Origin: Parvularculaceae bacterium
GTDB taxonomy: Bacteria; Pseudomonadota; Alphaproteobacteria; Caulobacterales; Parvularculaceae
Direction of reading: 5' to 3'
Length of the DNA: 64,000 nt
Assembly: GCA_021776475.1 (NCBI GenBank)
Contig: JAJFFV010000005.1
Coordinates: forward strand, 1,302,001 to 1,366,000
Positions 9,055-17,081 of the stretch are shown here, piece by piece. Position 1 is the stretch's first letter. Each line of letters starts with the position of its first letter. The translations under genes were made by a program, and so were the position numbers. Below the pieces are notes generated by a model. That model worked only from the letters and a program-made list of their open reading frames with translations, made no database searches and was not told the origin of the DNA.

Positions 9055-9983
9055 GCTGCTGCTCCCGTCTGTGCGTGACTGTCGAGTGCCGCGTTGCGTT
9101 TGGTCAGCGCTGTAAAGGCGTCCTCCAGCCCGGTGCCGGTGACGCTGATATCGGTAAGTTGGGCATCGCGTTCCAGCAAGGTGCGCAGTGTCGCCACCTC
9201 ATCAGAGGTAAGAATATCCATGTAGCGCCCAGCCCGTTGTACCGAGCGCACCTCAGAGCAGGCCGCAATATCTGCCTCGCTCAGACTTGTCCGGCAGCGG
9301 ATCTTCTTGCCGCCAACGCGGGCGCGAATTTCCGCGGTAGGCCCGTCGGCCACAATTGAGCCCTGATCGATAACGATGATCCGGTCAGCCAGATTATCCG
9401 CTTCTTCCAGGTAATGCGTGGTCAGAATAATCGTCGCGCCGTCGTCGCTTAATTCCTGGACCACCTGCCACAACCCTTGCCTGGCTTCGAGGTCGAGACC
9501 TGTTGTTGGCTCATCAAGGAACACCAGCGTTGGCCGTCCGGCAATCGCGGCGGCAAATTGTACCCGGCGTTTCTGCCCGCCGGACAGGTTCTTATATTTG
9601 CGGTTCGCCAGATCTCTCAGGCCTGCCAGCGCTAGGGTTTCTACAACCGGTCGGGGATCAGGATAGTAACTTGAAAACAGGGCGATATGCTCCGCGACCG
9701 TCAACAGTTCCGGTAACTCCGTATCCTGCAACATCGCCCCGATGCGCCGCCGCGCCAGCAGGCGCCCTGGCGTGCCGTCAAAAACCTGCGCGCTTCCTTT
9801 GCCCGGTGCAACCAGGCCCAGCAGGATATTGATCAGCGTGGTTTTCCCTGCTCCATTCGGCCCGAGAATAGCGCTGATCCCGCCTGTCTCGATTGTCAGA
9901 TCAACGTCGGCAAGGGCGTGTACCTTGCCGTATTTCTTCGAGACCCCTGTGAGCCGGATCGGTGTTGCTTCATCCTCAGTCAC
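9051..9983 (-). CDS. ABC transporter ATP-binding protein (ABC-2 exporter)
   Basis: ATPase subunit of a drug/antibiotic-type exporter (CcmA/DrrA-like). From the GTG at 9983 it is 310 residues with Walker A GPNGAGKT (41-48), signature LSGGQ (133-137), Walker B LVFLDE (153-158) and the switch histidine in TTHYLEEAD. A longer reading from ATG 10076 is possible, but its extra N-terminus (KSTLKFKVKCSKR) is not family-like and would place the promoter and operator inside the gene, so I prefer GTG 9983. The C-terminal 80 residues are a regulatory extension common in DrrA-type proteins. It overlaps the permease gene by 4 bp. A shared palindromic operator lies in its promoter. Confidence 0.87.
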   Translation of the reverse strand: MTEDEATPIRLTGVSKKYGKVHALADVDLTIETGGISAILGPNGAGKTTLINILLGLVAPGKGSAQVFDGTPGRLLARRRIGAMLQDTELPELLTVAEHIALFSSYYPDPRPVVETLALAGLRDLANRKYKNLSGGQKRRVQFAAAIAGRPTLVFLDEPTTGLDLEARQGLWQVVQELSDDGATIILTTHYLEEADNLADRIIVIDQGSIVADGPTAEIRARVGGKKIRCRTSLSEADIAACSEVRSVQRAGRYMDILTSDEVATLRTLLERDAQLTDISVTGTGLEDAFTALTKRNAALDSHAQTGAAA

Positions 9984-10011
9984 TTCAAACTCATTCCGTT
10001 TTGAGCATTTA

Positions 10012-10043
10012 ACTTTAAATTTTAAAGTGCTTTTAGTGATCAA
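10012..10043 (-). promoter_or_regulatory. Promoter of ABC exporter with 17-bp palindromic operator
   Basis: Read on the minus strand: -35 TTGATC (10043-10038), 18-bp spacer, -10 TTTAAA (10019-10014). Overlapping the spacer and -10 is ACTTTAAAATTTAAAGT (10028-10012), an 8-bp perfect inverted repeat around one centre base. A sequence identical at 16 of 17 positions occupies the promoter at 25531-25547. Its place in the core promoter suggests repression. The promoter start site fits the GTG start at 9983. Confidence 0.65.
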
Positions 10044-10116
10044 TCTGGTGTGAGTCAACTGGCAGATAAATACCATATGCTTTAGAAGTAATCCGCGAAG
10101 ATGGGGTAAATCGACA

Positions 10117-10776
10117 ATGCTGCTCTACCCGTTCAACTGGCTGTTATCGTTCAAGGCATCGCTGTTGCGCCTCGGCGCCGGCGCCGGTGCGCCGGCGCAA
10201 ACCCTGAAACAGCCAATCATCATTTATGAGTTTGAGGGCTGCCCGTTCTGCCGCATTGCGCGTGAGGCAATCTCGGCAACCGGTGTACGGGTTCTCATCA
10301 AACCCTGCCCGAAGGGCGGCAAAAGATTTCGCCCAAAAGTCGCCGAGCAGGGCGGCAAGACACAATTCCCCTACATGATTGATCCGAATACGGATACTGG
10401 TATCTATGAAAGCAGCGATATCGCAGCCTATTTGCGCAAAACCTATGCAGGTGGTCAGCCGCGCCCATTGATTCAGTGGCTCGGTCCCGTCAACAATCTG
10501 ACATCGTCGTTCGCGGTTGTTTTGCGTCTGATGGGCGGTAATTTTGTCAAACCGTCCTCAACGCCTGCCAAACCACTCGAATTCTACGGCGCTGAGCGCT
10601 CGCCAGCTTCGCGCATCGTTAAGGAACTGTTGTGCGAAATGGAGCTTGAATATTACTGGCGCTCGCAGGCGTTGGGCCAAACCAAAACCCCGCTTCTGAT
10701 CGATCCGAACACTGGCGAGGAGGCAACCGGCGCTCTCGCCATTCGGAAATATCTCAAAAGGACGTATGGAGTGTAA
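10117..10776 (+). CDS. Double thioredoxin-fold (GST N-terminal-like) protein
   Basis: A 219-residue protein built of two consecutive glutaredoxin/GST-N-like domains. The first (about residues 30-110) has a full redox motif CPFC in YEFEGCPFC and the cis-proline region TQFPYMIDPNT. The second (about 145-219) repeats the layout (LEFYGAERSPAS...KTPLLIDPNTGE) but has SPAS in place of CPFC, so it has lost the cysteines. No GST C-terminal helical domain follows. Similar two-domain proteins are known in cyanobacteria, plants and proteobacteria without a firm function. An N-terminal amphipathic stretch (residues 1-25) might attach it to the membrane. It is divergent from the ABC ATPase gene. Confidence 0.75.
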   Translation: MLLYPFNWLLSFKASLLRLGAGAGAPAQTLKQPIIIYEFEGCPFCRIAREAISATGVRVLIKPCPKGGKRFRPKVAEQGGKTQFPYMIDPNTDTGIYESSDIAAYLRKTYAGGQPRPLIQWLGPVNNLTSSFAVVLRLMGGNFVKPSSTPAKPLEFYGAERSPASRIVKELLCEMELEYYWRSQALGQTKTPLLIDPNTGEEATGALAIRKYLKRTYGV

Positions 10777-10838
10777 TTCTGTGTCGCCCTACGGACAGAT
10801 ACCACGCCAGGTTCGACAGGCCAAAATTCCTGGCAGAG

Positions 10839-12161
10839 ATGTCCGGATTGCGGCATAGAAGTATCAGCTTGGACCATGAGTATAGCACTATGAAAATCAT
10901 CGCGACCAATCAAGATGACAGCCGCTCCCGGATGCGGGCGTTCCTGACACAAGAGAAGCGTAAGCGGGGAAAGGCAATCGATCCCTATTTCTATCGCTCA
11001 GACATTGTCTACCAGGAGGAGTTGGGCGCTTTGCTGTTCAAGAGTTGGATCTATGCGGCGCATGTCTCTGAAGTCCCAAAGTCTGGGGATTACGTCCTGT
11101 TTGAGATCGGCGAAGAGTCGATCATAATTGTGCGTGACAAAAACCATGAAATTCACGCCCTGATGAATGTTTGCCGGCACCGCGGTGCCAGACTTTGCGA
11201 AGCGACCAGCGGCAACCGGACGACGTTTGTCTGCCCTTATCACCGATGGACATATAGCACGGACGGCAGCCTCAGATCGGCCCGCCACATGGAGATGCGG
11301 GAAGGGTTTGATAAAGCAGACTATCCGTTGAAACGAGCCAGCGTGGCCATATATATGGGGCTCATTTTCATCAATTGCGATCCGCACGCCGCCGATCCGT
11401 TGGGCCCCTTCTCTCATCTTGACGCGCAGCTCGGTGCTTACGAATTGGAAAAAGCGAAGGTCGCGCACCAAAACACCTACAAGATACCGGCCAACTGGAA
11501 ATTATGTCTCGAAAATTATCTTGAGTGCTACCACTGCGCTGGTGCGCATCCGGCCTATGCAAAAAGACATACGTTTCAGGATCTCAGCGCCAATGTCGCG
11601 GCTGATGTCAGCGCGATGCTGCAGCGTGCACCTGAACTCACTGGCGTACCCGGCATCGAAAAAGAACATGAACGCATCTATCTCGATGCGGAAAGTTTTG
11701 GAGCCTGTGCAGAGGCCAGCCGGTACGGATTGTATGAAGGGTTTCTGACCGGCAGCGAAGATGGCCAACCGGTTGCGCCCCTGATGGGCAAGATAAAAGG
11801 CTATGATGGCGGGGCAGGGGATTTTCAGGTCGGGCCTGTCACTTTCATGCTGAACTATCCTGACCACTGTGTGCTCTATCGGTTCGTCCCGCGCGGACTT
11901 ACCGATACCGATGCGCAGGTCGTTTGGTTTGTGAATGGGGACGCGGAAGAAGGGCGCGACTACGATCTTGGCAAGCTTACCTGGCTCTGGCATCAAACGA
12001 CCCAGGAGGATCAATTCATCATTACCCGGAACAGTAAAGGCGTAAACTCGAATTTCTTTGAACCTGGCCCTTACCACCCTGAGTTTGAGGCAACCTTGCA
12101 GAAATTTGTTGCATGGTATCTCGACACGCTGGAGCGGGCCGTCGCCGCACCGGCGCAATAA
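10839..12161 (+). CDS. Rieske-type oxygenase, alpha subunit
   Basis: Oxygenase component of a ring-hydroxylating or related Rieske non-heme iron system. The Rieske [2Fe-2S] motif is C112-x-H114-x17-C132-x2-H135, and the mononuclear iron site has H232-x4-H237 in the segment ENYLECYHCAGAH, with an acidic residue expected in the C-terminal catalytic domain (QEDQFI region). Length (440) is normal for alpha subunits. An alternative start is ATG 10890. No beta subunit, ferredoxin or reductase gene is nearby, as in single-component choline-monooxygenase-like families. It is followed 81 bp later by a COQ4 homologue, suggesting a joint pathway. Substrate unknown. Confidence 0.85.
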   Translation: MSGLRHRSISLDHEYSTMKIIATNQDDSRSRMRAFLTQEKRKRGKAIDPYFYRSDIVYQEELGALLFKSWIYAAHVSEVPKSGDYVLFEIGEESIIIVRDKNHEIHALMNVCRHRGARLCEATSGNRTTFVCPYHRWTYSTDGSLRSARHMEMREGFDKADYPLKRASVAIYMGLIFINCDPHAADPLGPFSHLDAQLGAYELEKAKVAHQNTYKIPANWKLCLENYLECYHCAGAHPAYAKRHTFQDLSANVAADVSAMLQRAPELTGVPGIEKEHERIYLDAESFGACAEASRYGLYEGFLTGSEDGQPVAPLMGKIKGYDGGAGDFQVGPVTFMLNYPDHCVLYRFVPRGLTDTDAQVVWFVNGDAEEGRDYDLGKLTWLWHQTTQEDQFIITRNSKGVNSNFFEPGPYHPEFEATLQKFVAWYLDTLERAVAAPAQ

Positions 12162-12242
12162 CAGTTATTCGCTGCTGCGCCCTTGACCGACGGCCCGGCA
12201 ATAACGACATTAAGGGCAGAACAGGATTTTGAGGATACCAAA

Positions 12243-13082
12243 ATGGCCTACCGCCGCGTCTCATTCGCCAACCGCTATGAAACTGACAAAATCGAGACCA
12301 TCGGCGGCTTTCCCGCGCCGCCGGCAGGAAAGATTGCGCCGTTCCATGCGCTCTCTTCAGTGTTGAAACTTCTCGCAAACAAGGAAGACACCCGCCAGGT
12401 GTTCGAAATTGTCGGCGCGCTTGCAGGCGGCAGCCACAATCGGTTCTTTGGTCGCTTCGTCGGTACAGAATATGGCCGGCGGGTTGTCACAGAACCGATA
12501 AAACTGGAAGAAATGCTCGGTCGGCGCGACTGGCTGCGCGCGTTGCCCGACGGCAGCCTCGGGCGTGCCTATCTCGACTTCATGGAAGGTGAGGATTTAA
12601 CCCCCGACGGTATAACGGATGCCGCGAACGAGGCCGGCCTTGATTACAACGGCGATACCCAATTCCCTGAAATGCGCCGGATGTCCCTGCATCTCGATGT
12701 CGCCCATGATCTGTGGCACGTCATCACAGGCTATGGCCGCGACAGTCTTGGTGAAATCTGTCTGCTGATCTTTACTCGTAAACAGGCGGGCAATATTGGC
12801 TTCTGGCTGATCACATCAATCGGTGCCCTGGCTGCGAAAGCACAACAATTCCGCACACCGGTGCTCCGCGCTATGAAGGAGGCCCGCATCATGGGCGAGA
12901 ATTCAGCCTGGTTACCAGAACAGGATATTGAAGCCCTTTTGCCGATGCCGCTGGAAAAGGTTCGCCGGCACCTAAATATGATCCCGCCGCAGCTCTACCG
13001 CGATATTCCCCAACACCTCAAAGATGATCTCATCAAACAGCGCATTCAGCAAACCCAGACCCAGCGCGAGCAGACCGCCTGA
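12243..13082 (+). CDS. COQ4 family protein
   Basis: A 279-residue homologue of COQ4, the ubiquinone-biosynthesis protein that binds the COQ complex and has been linked to oxidative decarboxylation of the head group. The diagnostic zinc-site motif HDxxH-x11-E is complete: H155-D-L-W-H159 and E171, followed by the helical lipid-binding half. I choose ATG 12243, which has GAGGA 9 nt upstream; a TTG 60 bp earlier is the only longer choice. It follows a Rieske oxygenase gene on the same strand and is probably co-transcribed. Whether it serves ubiquinone synthesis itself or a separate quinone/isoprenoid pathway with the oxygenase cannot be told from sequence. Confidence 0.85.
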   Translation: MAYRRVSFANRYETDKIETIGGFPAPPAGKIAPFHALSSVLKLLANKEDTRQVFEIVGALAGGSHNRFFGRFVGTEYGRRVVTEPIKLEEMLGRRDWLRALPDGSLGRAYLDFMEGEDLTPDGITDAANEAGLDYNGDTQFPEMRRMSLHLDVAHDLWHVITGYGRDSLGEICLLIFTRKQAGNIGFWLITSIGALAAKAQQFRTPVLRAMKEARIMGENSAWLPEQDIEALLPMPLEKVRRHLNMIPPQLYRDIPQHLKDDLIKQRIQQTQTQREQTA

Positions 13083-13085
13083 CGC

Positions 13086-14411
13086 TCACCCGTGCCGCTT
13101 ACCCAAAAGAAACAGCGGAATACCGATTAAAAAAAGCAGTACACCCCATAACAGGATCGCAAGGCCTGAGCCGCTGGCCGCTAATATGGTATAGGCAATG
13201 GTCAGCAAAGCAATCAGGGCCCAGCCTCGCGCGCTTTTCCATGAATGCACCAGTTCAGCCAGGGCGGAAATGCCATAAGGTGTTAAAACGCACAGCGTTG
13301 ATATGGAAATCAGAAACGTAAAGGCGCCGATAAAGTTGTCAGAAAAACTGAACCCCAGAAACAGCGTTGCCAGTGACGACGACACCAAAAGCGAAAAAAC
13401 CGGCGCATGCCCGGCGTTTCTCCCGGCAAATGCCTTCGGCGCAAGCCCGTCCAGCGCAACGGCCATTGGCATCTGACCGGAGACAAGAATATTGCCGTTA
13501 AGCGAGCCGGCGGTTGAAATCAGCGCCCCGAAACCGACAAACCCGGCTGCCCACGGCCCCATGATTTGCGCCGCCTCCACAAACGGCGCTTGTGATACCG
13601 CAAGCGTTTCAAACGGCACCAGCATCATGACCGCCAGCGTCACCAGGATATAAAGGACGCCAACCGTCACAGCGGCGCTCACAACAGCCCGCGGAATAGT
13701 TCGTTTGGCATCAACCACATCGCTCGCCGGAATAACGGCCGCCTCGACACCGATAAAGGCCCACATAGTTAAAAGAGCGGTCGCCGCAATCGCGTCGCCC
13801 ACCGGTATCTGTTTCATATTAAATGGTGGCAGCGTCTCAACCGAGCCGGCAAAAACACCGAGCCCGATGATCACGATCAACGGGACGAGCTTCAACAATG
13901 TCAACAGAAGCTGCACAGAGGATGCCTCTGCCATGCCCCTGATATTCACGGCCGTCAGGGTCCAGATGACAGTGACCGCGACACCCGCCTGCAGCAGTCT
14001 GCTGGCGCCAACAGCCGGGATGAGCGCGCCGAGATAACCGGCAAAGGCGAGTGCCACGGCGGTGATCGCGAAAACCACGCTCAGCCAATAACCCCAGGCG
14101 ATCAGGAACCCGGCAAGATCACCAAACGCCTTGCGGGCATAGGCGTAAGGACCGCCGATCTCAGGGGTCCGGTTGGCAAGCCGCCCGAGGATCAGCGCCA
14201 GACAAATGACAGCCAGGCTTGTGGCCAACCAGCCAAGCAGACTGATCGAGCCAAATGGTGCCAGCACGGCGGGCAACAGAAATATTCCGGAGCCGATCAT
14301 CACGCCAACCGCCATCGCCCAGCAGCGCCAGAACCCCATTGCGGCGGGTTTTGCTCCGGGTCCCGTGGTTTCCTGCGTCAAGCCGGGCGCTTCCATCTGA
14401 GCGACATGCAC
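13086..14411 (-). CDS. APC superfamily amino-acid/polyamine permease
   Basis: A 441-residue inner-membrane transporter with about 12 hydrophobic segments. The first helix has the APC signature GVMIGSGIFLLP, and the pattern (TPEIGGPYAYARKAFG, later LLTMWAFIGVEAA) resembles the basic amino-acid/polyamine antiporter family (AdiC/CadB/PotE group). Its 5' end overlaps the dimethylargininase gene by 34 bp (19 bp if ATG 14396 is used), which implies a single transcript and suggests arginine, methylarginine, citrulline or ornithine as the transported solute. That substrate guess is from context only. Confidence 0.85.
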   Translation of the reverse strand: MHVAQMEAPGLTQETTGPGAKPAAMGFWRCWAMAVGVMIGSGIFLLPAVLAPFGSISLLGWLATSLAVICLALILGRLANRTPEIGGPYAYARKAFGDLAGFLIAWGYWLSVVFAITAVALAFAGYLGALIPAVGASRLLQAGVAVTVIWTLTAVNIRGMAEASSVQLLLTLLKLVPLIVIIGLGVFAGSVETLPPFNMKQIPVGDAIAATALLTMWAFIGVEAAVIPASDVVDAKRTIPRAVVSAAVTVGVLYILVTLAVMMLVPFETLAVSQAPFVEAAQIMGPWAAGFVGFGALISTAGSLNGNILVSGQMPMAVALDGLAPKAFAGRNAGHAPVFSLLVSSSLATLFLGFSFSDNFIGAFTFLISISTLCVLTPYGISALAELVHSWKSARGWALIALLTIAYTILAASGSGLAILLWGVLLFLIGIPLFLLGKRHG

Positions 14412-15178
14412 GAAAGCCCGGCATCGAGTTTGCCGATCTCGGAAGTGGGCAGGGCAACCACCTCATATCCCTTAGCGTCGAGCAGGTCGATTGTCCGCGG
14501 GAAGTCTTGCCCCAGCATCACGATATCATTCACCCGCAATGCGTTGGCCACTGCTTCTTCACCGCTCGGAACGATCACCGGATCAAGCCCGTAAAAGACA
14601 CCCGAAGCGGCGAGCCGTGCCGTCGTCAAAACCCGCGCCTCGTCCAGCAGCCCACAATCGGTTTTGAAATGCAGCACATCCGGCGGTGTCCTGACGATCT
14701 CGCTTGTCTGCCCCAGCTGCGCGAGGAGGCCTTGCAGATCCTCAGCCCCTTGTTTGTCCGTCCGGGCCGACAGGCCGATTATCACCCGCTCCGGTGTCAC
14801 CAGAATATCGCCGCCATCGGCAAATCCGCGGCAAGGTAGTTGCAGCACAGTTTCAAAATGATCACGCAAAACCGGCTCGATCTCAGTTGTCTCTCCTTGC
14901 CGTGTCGGCGCGCCGGGGTGCAGAAGGATCGCCCCACTCGCAAAAACCAGCGCCGGATCTTCGACAAAAATCGAATCCGGATAATCCTCGAGAGCTGGCA
15001 GCGTCGTCACCTCAACACCCGCGCGCTCCAGTGCCGCCACATACGCCACATGTTCAGCGGCAACCCCGGCAAATGTCGGATCACCAGCGTCGCCGTCCCG
15101 CAGCCCGTTGACGACCGCTTCGCAGGGCTGGCGGACAATCGCCGTATCAAAAATGTAGGGTTGTAGATTCTCGGTCAT
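14378..15178 (-). CDS. Dimethylarginine dimethylaminohydrolase-like amidinotransferase-fold enzyme
   Basis: A 266-residue member of the guanidine-modifying (pentein) superfamily, closest to DDAH, which hydrolyses asymmetric methylarginines to citrulline and methylamines. The catalytic residues are visible: acidic pair in FVEDPALV (71-78), His170 in VLHFKTDC, and the nucleophile Cys257 in GLSCMSLRW. The start at 15178 (MTENLQPYIF) gives the normal family length; the longer frame adds a non-homologous extension. It overlaps the downstream permease gene. Arginine deiminase is less likely given the short length. Free methylarginines may be scavenged by this pair. Confidence 0.85.
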   Translation of the reverse strand: MTENLQPYIFDTAIVRQPCEAVVNGLRDGDAGDPTFAGVAAEHVAYVAALERAGVEVTTLPALEDYPDSIFVEDPALVFASGAILLHPGAPTRQGETTEIEPVLRDHFETVLQLPCRGFADGGDILVTPERVIIGLSARTDKQGAEDLQGLLAQLGQTSEIVRTPPDVLHFKTDCGLLDEARVLTTARLAASGVFYGLDPVIVPSGEEAVANALRVNDIVMLGQDFPRTIDLLDAKGYEVVALPTSEIGKLDAGLSCMSLRWKRPA

Positions 15179-15286
15179 ATGGTTTTTGTACGCGCAGTGA
15201 CCAGGTTTGCAAATCGCTATTGGCATAAGCGGAAAAGCAAAAGATATCTCGCGATCCAGGAACTGTCCCGAGCTCAATTTTCAGCC

Positions 15287-16132
15287 TCAGACCGTGAGCG
15301 TTAACGCCAGGTTGGCCGAGGTCTTGAACACGTCCTTGTAGCCAAGGCCGCGCATCACCTCGATGCAGGTCGGAAACCCTTCACGCTCAATGGCTTCAAT
15401 TACAACAAACCGTGGCCAGCGTGTTCGCGGCATCGCGTCAAAAAACGGCAGCAGTGCTTTGTTCTCGTGCCCTTCAATGTCGATTTTGAGAACTGAAGGC
15501 CCGGTGATCCCATGTTCTTCATAGAGGTCGATCAGGGGTTTTGCCTGCACGCTTATTCTAGGTCCATCTGCATGCGGAGCGCTTATGCCGCTTAGTTTGA
15601 TATCGGTATCGTCGGCGGTAAATTCTGTCACTTCACGCCGGTCGCTGATCGCCTGCCGGTCAAGCACAACGCCCGTCAATCCGTTTGCCGCCAGATTGAA
15701 CGCCAACCGGTCTGCGGCCCGCGGATTGGGCTCGACCGCGATAACCTGGCGGCCTGATTTCGCGGCGAGGGGCAGGGTGAAGGCGCCGATATTGGCCCCG
15801 ATGTCAACAAAAGCAGCGTCATCGCCAAGCGCCTTCTCCAGCTGCGCCAGCTCGATCGCGCAATACTTGTCTGGCCGCAGTAAAAGTTTCGATTCAACCG
15901 AATTGTCTTTCGGAAAAAGACGCATCTTCAGGCCGCGCACTTCCACGTCAAAGGCGTCCTGTCTCTGGTTGATCACGACCTTGATGGCCAGTTTGCGCAA
16001 ATGTCCGCGACCGGCAACAGTGTGGCGGGTGAGGGCGACAAGCTGCTGAAGCGCGCCATGCAGCGCAAAAGCACCATGCGGTGCAATGCCGGCCGGGTCT
16101 TTGGTATCGGAATATGTCTCAGCCCGGCTCAT
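15287..16132 (-). CDS. FkbM family methyltransferase
   Basis: A 281-residue SAM-dependent methyltransferase. The FkbM-type domain has motif I FVDIGANIGAFTLPLA (about residue 113 onward), the acidic ribose-binding residue in AVEPNP, and the late motif SVLKIDIEGHENKAL. FkbM enzymes O-methylate sugars, glycolipids or polyketides. No glycan or polyketide cluster surrounds it, so its substrate is open. It is on the same strand as the dimethylargininase gene, 109 bp upstream of it, and may be separately transcribed. Confidence 0.85.
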   Translation of the reverse strand: MSRAETYSDTKDPAGIAPHGAFALHGALQQLVALTRHTVAGRGHLRKLAIKVVINQRQDAFDVEVRGLKMRLFPKDNSVESKLLLRPDKYCAIELAQLEKALGDDAAFVDIGANIGAFTLPLAAKSGRQVIAVEPNPRAADRLAFNLAANGLTGVVLDRQAISDRREVTEFTADDTDIKLSGISAPHADGPRISVQAKPLIDLYEEHGITGPSVLKIDIEGHENKALLPFFDAMPRTRWPRFVVIEAIEREGFPTCIEVMRGLGYKDVFKTSANLALTLTV

Positions 16133-17081
16133 CGCGTTCCTTCAACTGTCTGCGGTTGGCTCATGCGCCGGGAACCCGATACCGCCCTTGCAAGGCCGGT
16201 GGATAGTCGCTGCATCAAACCTGATTGGTTGTGTGTTAAAGATCCTCTGATTTTTGTAGGGGCTGAAGCGGCGTTTGCAAATAGCTGTGTGCAACAGAGA
16301 AGGGAAAAATCCGGTGCCCGCTACCCCAACGAGGGGCTTCGGGCCGGGCTGTCTGGACCTCAAGCTTACCCATCCAGGACCAGGACCGGTGACAAAATAC
16401 AACGGGTCGATTATCGCTTGGCCGCATTCGTTGACGCCGGGGCAATCCGACTAGATGTCATGCACGGTTTGAAATGACGCGCCGCAAGCGAAATATCGCC
16501 TTATGATGACAACCCGACCAATTTTTGATTGCTGATGCGTCCAAAAGCATTGGTGTTGCGCGGTCATCGAGCATTGCTCAAGCGTACATCATTTCTAGCA
16601 CGTAGTTGCAGACCGATGAGAAGCCGATAGTGTCAGTGCCAGTTGCAAGTTCCCCGGTCGTTCTGAATATTGATTATAAATTCAATATACAGATTACATG
16701 TATGAAACTGCAGCATTTATCTCGATCGTGAAGCGAAAATTACAAACCTGCCCATTTCGACGAGAAGCAAACCTCAAGCACCACCTATCAAACAACAGAT
16801 TCTGGCCCTTTTGCATCATCTGTAACAAGCTGATCAATGACTATCTACGAGCGATAAGTGAAAAATAAGAATTGGAAAACCTCTGACCCGATGGCATACT
16901 ACTCACACAGAGATTTCATGTCCTGGTACAGTGGGGAGGTGACAATGGCCTCCCGATGCAAATATTGAAACAGAGAGGCTGCACACCGATGCGCTGTGCG
17001 CAGGCTGTTTATTTGTGATCTGAAGAACTGACCCCTATGCCACAGGTTTTGCCTGTGCCCTAGCCATGAAAGAATTTACCA
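16133..17081. other. Long stretch without a convincing gene
   Basis: About 950 bp between the FkbM and rsgA genes. Six-frame reading gives only short frames with no signal peptide, motif or coherent composition, and the right half is more AT-rich than its surroundings. There is an inverted repeat GGGAGG/CCTCCC around 16934-16955 that includes a strong ribosome-binding-like sequence before a seven-codon frame, and a hairpin CACAGG-TTTTG-CCTGTG about 20 bp before the rsgA start. I see no tRNA or known RNA in it. Confidence 0.4.

Noticed and set aside
10165-10205. GC-rich palindrome (GCGCCGGCGCCGG...)
   Set aside because: Lies inside the double thioredoxin-fold gene and encodes an Ala/Gly-rich turn; no sign of a separate function.
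16001-16477. Overlapping plus- and minus-strand frames of 70-158 codons
   Set aside because: They mostly mirror the FkbM gene on the other strand; no ribosome site, signal or motif.
16945-16968. Seven-codon frame after a strong ribosome-binding sequence
   Set aside because: Too short to support as a leader peptide without conservation; part of a GGGAGG/CCTCCC repeat.
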